Shown here: one piece after another, positions 1 through 4,802 of the stretch
Layout: each line of letters starts with the position of its first letter
How positions within the stretch are numbered: position 1 is the first letter of the stretch
Source of the DNA: an uncultured Bacteroidales bacterium
Lineage (GTDB): Bacteria; Bacteroidota; Bacteroidia; Bacteroidales; Lentimicrobiaceae
DNA: 7,312 bases
Assembly: GCA_937864935.1 (NCBI GenBank)
Contig: CALMDN010000371.1
Span: 1 to 7,312, forward strand
Direction of reading: 5' to 3'
Position numbers and translations under genes: made by a program
The notes under the pieces: model-generated
Told to the model about the DNA's origin: nothing
The model's input: only the letters and a program-made list of their open reading frames with translations
Databases searched by the model: none

Positions 1-251
1 GTGAGTCCGTGAACCGTAAACAAACCATTGTAGGTCTGGGCTCCCATCAGCTGTTCACCGGGCGCTATCAGCTCCAGTTTCATCAACGATCCCATAACAA
101 CACCCGAAAGGAAGAATGTCATCATGGCATAAAAATACATGAGTCCGATGCGCTTGTGGTCGGTCGAGGTGAGCCAGCCCATCAGCCCCTTATACTTACC
201 CTGGTATTCAAGGTAATTGGGTTCGTGTTTGTGTTCTGTGTGTTCCGCCAT
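1..251 (-). CDS. ctaD: Cytochrome c oxidase subunit I, N-terminal part (partial, continues beyond left edge)
   Basis: Catalytic subunit of a heme-copper oxygen reductase in the cytoplasmic membrane, which reduces O2 to water and pumps protons. Translating the minus strand from the ATG at 251 gives 83 codons open to the window edge. The protein has a short histidine-bearing leader (MAEHTEHKHE), then the family hallmark WLTSTDHKRIGLMY at residues 26-39. The first membrane helix follows at about 35-55, then a periplasmic loop (LELIAPGEQLMGAQTYNGLF), and the start of helix II with TVHG, where His81 sits at the position of the conserved low-spin heme ligand. The start lies 9 bases after the SCO stop codon, so the two genes are probably co-transcribed. 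The upstream sequence is A-rich with no clear Shine-Dalgarno motif. The loop reminds me of subunit I sequences from Deltaproteobacteria and Bacteroidota (recollection, not a search). The catalytic His and Tyr residues lie off-window, so the exact subtype cannot be set. Confidence 0.93.
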   Translation of the reverse strand, partial: MAEHTEHKHEPNYLEYQGKYKGLMGWLTSTDHKRIGLMYFYAMMTFFLSGVVMGSLMKLELIAPGEQLMGAQTYNGLFTVHGL

Positions 252-260
252 TGTTTTGAT

Positions 261-1061
261 TTATTCTTTATTTGTAACTGTCTTTTTCCGTGGTTTCAGT
301 ACCAGGATCAGTAAAACGATCAATCCGATACCCAGAATAATGGTTCCGGCCATTTTGGTTATATTGAGCACATATTGCTGCCCTACCGGATCATAGCTGT
401 AACAAAACTGAAGTATCCTGAAAACAGTCGGACCGCTTTTACCTTCTGATGCTTCTACAACAGCCATTTTAAACTCAAATGGCAGGAAGTAGGTTCCCTG
501 AAGGTAACGGGTGATTTTTCCTTCGGGACTGAGTACGATAATTGTAGCTGAGTGAAGAAAATCGTTGCCGGCCTTTTTAAACCTGAAACCTGTCGCTTCT
601 GTTGCCCTTGTGATGTTGAGACTGTCGCCGGAGAAGAATTTCCAGCCTTCTTTATCAACATCGGCTTTGGTTAAAAGGTTGTGATAATTGTTTCGCTTTT
701 TAACTGCCAGATCGGTACCCTCACGCTGATCGAAACTAATGGTCAGAATCTGATAATCCTTTCCCAGGATGAGGTCTGACTTATTGACCATTTCTGCTGT
801 GCTGTTCATCAGGGGGCTGCAGATTCCCGGACAACGGTAATACACAAACATCAGCACCGTTGGTTTGTCGATCAACTGCTTCAGGTTGTAAGTTTTATTA
901 TCCGTTCCTGTGAAGGTCAGGTCATCGGGCAGGTATTCATCGAGATGCTCAGTTATACCTATTTCAGGTTGCTGGGCAGCATTCACCCCTGCAGGTGTTT
1001 GTGCATAAATGCCTGTACAGACCAGCAAAGCCAGTCCGGTTAAGAGTTGAATCGTTTTCAT
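261..1061 (-). CDS. SCO1/SenC-family copper chaperone with C-terminal membrane anchor
   Basis: Thioredoxin-fold protein that in this family delivers copper to, or reduces cysteines of, the CuA site of cytochrome c oxidase on the periplasmic side of the membrane. The 266-residue protein starts with a signal-peptide-like segment (hydrophobic core about 5-19, possible cleavage after Ala20). The SCO domain follows at about 40-205. It carries the copper-binding motif YYRCPGIC (Cys77, Cys81) and the distal ligand His170 in DFLHSATIIVLSPEGKI. After the domain come FCYSYDPVGQQYVLN (about 219-233, with Cys220), one membrane helix at about 237-255, and a basic tail KPRKK, which suggests a C-terminal anchor with the tail in the cytoplasm. 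Many SCO proteins instead keep an N-terminal anchor. The gene lies 37 bases after actF and 9 before ctaD, consistent with a role in maturing that oxidase. The 37-base gap is AT-rich and holds no promoter I would stand behind. Cys15 is preceded by Val, so a lipoprotein signal is unlikely. Confidence 0.92.
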   Translation of the reverse strand: MKTIQLLTGLALLVCTGIYAQTPAGVNAAQQPEIGITEHLDEYLPDDLTFTGTDNKTYNLKQLIDKPTVLMFVYYRCPGICSPLMNSTAEMVNKSDLILGKDYQILTISFDQREGTDLAVKKRNNYHNLLTKADVDKEGWKFFSGDSLNITRATEATGFRFKKAGNDFLHSATIIVLSPEGKITRYLQGTYFLPFEFKMAVVEASEGKSGPTVFRILQFCYSYDPVGQQYVLNITKMAGTIILGIGLIVLLILVLKPRKKTVTNKE

Positions 1062-1098
1062 TTCGCGAACTTAAACAGGCAAAATACAAAAAAGTTGC

Positions 1099-2262
1099 TT
1101 AATGCAGATGATGATGCAAACTTTCTTCCAGATAAGGATGATTTTTAGGCACCAGGTTGGCACTTGCCAGGGCTTTTCCGAAGATAAACACAAACAATCC
1201 GGCGAATCCTGCGAAGAATCCGATCTCCATCAGACCGAACACCGGTGCATGGAGTATGGTCGGGAATATCTGTTCGTAGAGGTCGATGTACTGACCGGCA
1301 ATCAGAACAATGGCAAGGGCTTTCACCACATGGATATTCTTGTTGGTTACCTGCGAAAGCATCAATGTGAAAGGCAGAAACCAGTTGATGGCGAAGTTCA
1401 CATAGAAGATGACTTTAAATCCGCTGTGCCAGCGCTCATAAAAATAGGCTGTTTCTTCGGGAATGTTGGCATACCATATCAGCATAAACTGGGCAAAAGT
1501 GAAATACCCCCAAACAATACAAAGCATAAACATATACCTCGAAAAGTCAAGCAGGTGGCTTTTGTTGAGCGAAGGATAATATCCTTTCTGATGGAGGATG
1601 ATCACAATCAGCACCATCACTGCAGTACCATGATAAAAGGCTGCAACGAAGTTCTTGAGCGAGAAGATGGTGCTGAACCAATGAACATCAATCGACATGA
1701 TCCAGTCGAAAGTGGCAAATGAAAAGGTAACGGCCAGCAGGAAGATGTGAATCTTCGAAAGGAGTTCACTTTTCTCGAAATAGAGCATTCCGCCGTTTTT
1801 GTCTTCATCGAGCGATGCCTTTCTCAGCAGGCGCGTCATTACGGTCCATGCAATGAAAAAGAGTACCAGCCTGATAAAGAAGAAAGGAATATTCAGATAA
1901 GGCGATTTGTGCTGAATGAGTTCATCGTGAGCAATGGCATCCTCATGGGTCCAGTGATACAGGGAGTGCATCCCGAAATAGAGCAGCAGCATGATGATTC
2001 CCGCATAGGGAATGTAAGCCATCATGGCTTCAGGCACCCGTTTGAACATCGATGACCATCCGGATTGAGAGATATGTTGCAGGGCCAGGAAGAAACTTGC
2101 ACCTATGGCCAGCGACAGGAAATAGTAGTTGTTGAGCAGCAGGTTGGCCCAGGCCCTCTCAGGATGGGCAATAAAACCGTAAGCAATAACGGCCGCCCCG
2201 AAAAGCATCAGGGCTATGACTGCATAATGAAAGCGTTTTGAAAGGGTTATTCTTGTGTCCAT
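1099..2262 (-). CDS. actF: Alternative Complex III subunit ActF (NrfD/PsrC-like membrane protein)
   Basis: Large integral membrane subunit of ACIII, the quinol:electron-acceptor oxidoreductase that replaces the bc1 complex. In known ACIII structures ActF is a structural counterpart of ActC but is not the main quinol-oxidising subunit. The 387 residues contain roughly ten hydrophobic segments. Family hallmarks are RAWANLLLNNYYFLSL (36-51), LQHISQSGW and KRVPEAM (about 61-80), FDWIMSIDVHWFSTIF (from Phe185), and FSRYMFMLCIVWGYFTFAQF in the second half, followed by IWYANIPEET. The C-terminus ends in NHPYLEESLHHHLH (374-387), a usual ActF ending that is here enriched in histidine. The length is near the usual size of the family. 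The ATG at 2262 is supported by a strong AAAGGAG ribosome binding site that overlaps the actE stop codon, 9 bases upstream, so translation is probably coupled. A general NrfD-family membrane protein is the only alternative, and the context makes ActF clear. Confidence 0.95.
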   Translation of the reverse strand: MDTRITLSKRFHYAVIALMLFGAAVIAYGFIAHPERAWANLLLNNYYFLSLAIGASFFLALQHISQSGWSSMFKRVPEAMMAYIPYAGIIMLLLYFGMHSLYHWTHEDAIAHDELIQHKSPYLNIPFFFIRLVLFFIAWTVMTRLLRKASLDEDKNGGMLYFEKSELLSKIHIFLLAVTFSFATFDWIMSIDVHWFSTIFSLKNFVAAFYHGTAVMVLIVIILHQKGYYPSLNKSHLLDFSRYMFMLCIVWGYFTFAQFMLIWYANIPEETAYFYERWHSGFKVIFYVNFAINWFLPFTLMLSQVTNKNIHVVKALAIVLIAGQYIDLYEQIFPTILHAPVFGLMEIGFFAGFAGLFVFIFGKALASANLVPKNHPYLEESLHHHLH

Positions 2263-2266
2263 TGCG

Positions 2267-2273
2267 CTCCTTT
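2267..2273 (-). promoter_or_regulatory. Strong Shine-Dalgarno site for actF
   Basis: On the minus strand the bases read AAAGGAG, then four bases (CGCA), then the actF ATG. The motif shares bases with the actE stop codon (TAA at 2274-2272), so terminating ribosomes can reinitiate on actF. It is the best match to the anti-Shine-Dalgarno consensus among the visible gene starts. The actE, SCO and ctaD starts show no comparable motif. Confidence 0.7.
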
Positions 2274-2850
2274 ACTTTACGGTGTTTTTTTGCAATTCAT
2301 TTTTTACATACATGGCTATTTTCCAGCGGTCATCCGGACGTATCATGTGACCGTGGGCACCCATGGTGTTGTAGCCGGCGCTGATTACGTGGAAGATATC
2401 TCCCTCAGGCATTGCCAGCATCTTATCAGAAATCAGCGAAGCGGGCTTAATGGGATAGCGGCCGCTTGTAAAGAGGTAGCCTTCACCATTGCCCAGTTCT
2501 CCATGGCATCCGTTGCAGAAAATGGTGAACTGTTCCTTGCCTCTCCTGATGTTGTCGGGAGTGGCTTCAAGCGGATTCACAAGCTCAGCAGCAGCCTGCA
2601 GCCTTCCTTCAGGGGTATTGGGATAGGCGTACGGAATCATTTCCCGCGATATGGTATTTGCTGCCGGGAGCCTCATTGCATGACTGTCGGCCATTGCCGG
2701 GTTGGTGGCATAGGTTTCGTAAGCCAGGGAGTGAGCCATGTCAGGAAAATACTCGTAACCCTTATCGTTTCGTGTGCGGTCGCAGGAGGTCGCTGCAAAC
2801 AGAAAACCCAGTGCCACTGCAGTTATTGATACAAACTTCTTGCTGATCAT
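2272..2850 (-). CDS. actE: Alternative Complex III subunit ActE, monoheme cytochrome c lipoprotein
   Basis: Monoheme c-type cytochrome of ACIII that acts on the outer face of the cytoplasmic membrane and passes electrons toward the terminal oxidase or a soluble carrier. The 192-residue protein begins with a basic then hydrophobic signal ending in a lipobox-like ATSC, so Cys23 is the likely lipidated N-terminus. The next part, YEYFPDMAHSLAYETYATNP (32-51), is a recognisable ActE N-terminal motif that packs on the complex. The cytochrome domain spans about 100-190. CNGCH (112-116) binds heme covalently, with His116 as proximal ligand, and the domain ends with PDDRWKIAMYVKNEL (172-186). The distal ligand is probably Met163 in YNTMGAHGHM, which lines up with the methionine of the usual LMGSY-type segment. 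Met169 is an alternative. The gene starts 6 bases after actD, with only a weak upstream purine-rich stretch, and sits in the standard actD-actE-actF order. Confidence 0.95.
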   Translation of the reverse strand: MISKKFVSITAVALGFLFAATSCDRTRNDKGYEYFPDMAHSLAYETYATNPAMADSHAMRLPAANTISREMIPYAYPNTPEGRLQAAAELVNPLEATPDNIRRGKEQFTIFCNGCHGELGNGEGYLFTSGRYPIKPASLISDKMLAMPEGDIFHVISAGYNTMGAHGHMIRPDDRWKIAMYVKNELQKNTVK

Positions 2851-2856
2851 GTGCCG

Positions 2857-3384
2857 CTATTTTTTTAGATTGAGCTCTTTTTCATAAACTTCGAGTGCAC
2901 CCTTCTCTTTCAGAATGGCATTCAGTTTCTCAACATTTCCCTCAACACCCGGTTTGTCGAAAACAATCACAAACTTATCGTCGGTCGACCGCTCGTCGGG
3001 CTGATCGTACACTTTGCCCGGGAAGATGGCTGCCCTTGCTGAAAATGTGAACAAACTGGCGATGGTAACAGTGAGAATTGTGAGAATGATGGTGACCACG
3101 ATGAACGAAGGAAAGGCATTGGTAGGTTTCCCGCCATAATTGATCGGCCAGTCAATCACCGATGTATAATAGAGGAATGCCAATACGCCCGAAGCCCCGA
3201 AAAATCCGTAGAGGAAAGCTGCAGTGGTGAACCTTGTTTTCTTTCCCATGGCTTCAATTACCTCGTGCATGGGGTAGGGGGTATAGATCTCGTTGATCTC
3301 GATTCCCTCCTTTTTAACCTCATTCACAGCAGCCATCAGGCTGTTCTCTTCGTCGAATACGCCTACAATCCGTGTCTTATTCAT
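2857..3384 (-). CDS. actD: Alternative Complex III subunit ActD (DUF3341 membrane protein)
   Basis: Small membrane subunit of ACIII, with a cytoplasmic domain and two helices that pack against ActC. It binds no cofactor in known structures. The 175-residue protein fits the family length. An N-terminal alpha/beta domain (1-50, starting RIVGVFDEENSLMAAV) carries the hallmark IYTPYPMHEV at 33-42. Membrane helix 1 lies at about 55-75, then a loop with DWPINYGGKPTNAFPSF (78-94), then helix 2 at about 93-114. A hydrophilic C-terminal domain with FVIVFDKPG completes the protein. The start codon overlaps the end of actC by 8 bases (ATGAATAA), a sign of translational coupling and matched stoichiometry. 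The stop is TAG, 6 bases before actE. Confidence 0.94.
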   Translation of the reverse strand: MNKTRIVGVFDEENSLMAAVNEVKKEGIEINEIYTPYPMHEVIEAMGKKTRFTTAAFLYGFFGASGVLAFLYYTSVIDWPINYGGKPTNAFPSFIVVTIILTILTVTIASLFTFSARAAIFPGKVYDQPDERSTDDKFVIVFDKPGVEGNVEKLNAILKEKGALEVYEKELNLKK

Positions 3385-4762
3385 GGCTTGTATGTTTTTT
3401 GTCGTTAGGATTCAGTGTGGTAACCTTCAGCACACTCTTTACTTCGCTGATTGCAATCATCGGGATATACTTGAAGAACAGAAGTACCCCGATTGCAAAG
3501 AATCCCAGTGTACCCACATAGATGCCGATTTCTACCCAGGTAGGTGAGTAGGTTGTCCAGCTGGATGGGAGGTAGTCTTTCGACAACGAGGTGATGAGGA
3601 TGTTGAAACGCTCATACCACATACCAATGTTGATAAAAATGGAGATGATAAATGCCAGGGTGAGGTTCTGACGCACCTTTTTAAACCAGAAAAGCTGAGG
3701 AATGAAGGCATTGCAGACTACCATCGCCCAGAACTGGAAAGAATAATCGCCGGTGATGCGGTTTTTGAAGAAAGTGAACATTTCATACTGGCTTCCGGAA
3801 TACCAGGCAATAAAGATTTCTGTGGCATAAGCCGTTCCCATGATGAGTGAAATAAAGATCAGAATCTTGGCTATGGCATTCAGGTGAGAATCAGTCACAT
3901 ATTCCTGAAATTTATACATTTTACGGATGATGATCATCAGGGTCATTACCATAGCGAATCCTGAGAAAATAGCGCCTACAACAAAATTTGGCGGAAACAC
4001 GGTGGTATGCCATCCCGGAATCACAGAAACGGCAAAGTCGGTTGATACAATGGAGTGCACTGAAACGACGAGCACTGCAGCAATACCGCCAAGCACATAG
4101 CTAAGGGCTTCGTAACGCAGCCATTCACGGGATGATCCGGTCCATCCGAAAGCGAAGAAGCCATAAACTGCTTTTTTCACTTTGGAGGTGGCTTTGTCAC
4201 GGATGGTTGCAAAATCGGGAACAATACCGAAATACCAGAAAGAGGCAGAGATCAGCAGGTAAGCACTGATGGCGATGAAGTCCCAGAAAAGCGGCGAATT
4301 GAAATTCACCCACAACGGACCACGGGTATTCGGGTAGGGAAAAATAAAGAATGCCAGCCACACCCTTCCCATATGAATGGCCGGAAAGATGGCAGCACAG
4401 GCAACCGCCACCACCGTCATTGCTTCAGCTGCGCGGTTGATGGAGGTTCTCCATTTCTGTCTGAGGATCAGCAGGAAGATGGAAAATGCAGTACCGGCAT
4501 GTCCGATACCGATCCACCAGACGAAGTTGATGATTTCCCATCCCCATCCGACGGAATTGTTAACACCCCAGGTGCCAAGCCCCACAGCAACCGTCTGGTA
4601 TAGGGCCAGTATTCCAAAAACACCCATCATCAGGGCAATGAAAAACGAGAATTTCCACCAACCCGGAATCGGATTGTTTATCGGGGCGATTACATCATCA
4701 CTGATCTGGCGGTAATTTTTATCGCCCAGGATCAGCGGCCCTCTCACTTCGGTTTTGTACAT
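3377..4762 (-). CDS. actC: Alternative Complex III subunit ActC, quinol-oxidising NrfD-like membrane protein
   Basis: Polytopic membrane subunit that holds the quinol-binding site of ACIII and hands electrons to the iron-sulfur clusters of ActB. The 461 residues have roughly ten hydrophobic segments. Seen motifs are WGVNNSVGWGWEIINFVWWI followed by GIGHAGT (His88), RAAEAMTVVAVACAAIFPAI followed by HMGR (His130, Arg133), FWDF (Asp161), and SVHSIVSTDFA (His236). In characterised ACIII complexes a conserved His/Asp pair near the periplasmic side forms the quinol site. By order and spacing His130 and Asp161 are the likely equivalents here, which is an inference without alignment. The N-terminal RGPLILG and PIPGWWK segments are also typical of ActC. 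The start is the ATG 40 bases downstream of actB, preceded by AAAGG at a good distance. The 3' end overlaps actD by 8 bases. Menaquinol is the likely substrate if the host is a Bacteroidota. Confidence 0.95.
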   Translation of the reverse strand: MYKTEVRGPLILGDKNYRQISDDVIAPINNPIPGWWKFSFFIALMMGVFGILALYQTVAVGLGTWGVNNSVGWGWEIINFVWWIGIGHAGTAFSIFLLILRQKWRTSINRAAEAMTVVAVACAAIFPAIHMGRVWLAFFIFPYPNTRGPLWVNFNSPLFWDFIAISAYLLISASFWYFGIVPDFATIRDKATSKVKKAVYGFFAFGWTGSSREWLRYEALSYVLGGIAAVLVVSVHSIVSTDFAVSVIPGWHTTVFPPNFVVGAIFSGFAMVMTLMIIIRKMYKFQEYVTDSHLNAIAKILIFISLIMGTAYATEIFIAWYSGSQYEMFTFFKNRITGDYSFQFWAMVVCNAFIPQLFWFKKVRQNLTLAFIISIFINIGMWYERFNILITSLSKDYLPSSWTTYSPTWVEIGIYVGTLGFFAIGVLLFFKYIPMIAISEVKSVLKVTTLNPNDKKHTSHE

Positions 4763-4770
4763 AAAGTCTG

Positions 4771-4775
4771 CCTTT
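4771..4775 (-). promoter_or_regulatory. Likely ribosome binding site for actC
   Basis: The minus strand reads AAAGG, then eight bases (CAGACTTT), then the actC ATG. This is the only motif of note in the 40-base AT-rich gap between actB and actC. I see no stem-loop followed by a T-run in the gap, so read-through from actB is expected. Confidence 0.5.
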
Positions 4776-4802
4776 TATGTGTATTATTATCTTACTATTC
4801 TG

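Noticed and set aside
9..314. A 101-codon plus-strand open frame at the left edge
   Set aside because: It is antisense to the start of ctaD and the end of the SCO gene. The minus-strand translation has unmistakable subunit I motifs.
1062..1098. Possible promoter in the actF/SCO gap (a TATTTTG-like stretch) and a TTCGCGAA palindrome next to the SCO start
   Set aside because: The stretch misses the Bacteroidota -7 consensus (TAnnTTTG) spacing by one base, no -33 element is evident in the short gap, and an 8-base palindrome is expected by chance at this scale.
1102..1722. A 206-codon open frame on the plus strand opposite actF
   Set aside because: It lies wholly antisense to a clear actF gene, its translation is rich in His, Glu and Gln without domain-like structure, and it has no independent start signal. 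Other plus-strand frames of 100-190 codons (2290-2829, 5565-6134, 6514-6819) fail for the same reason.
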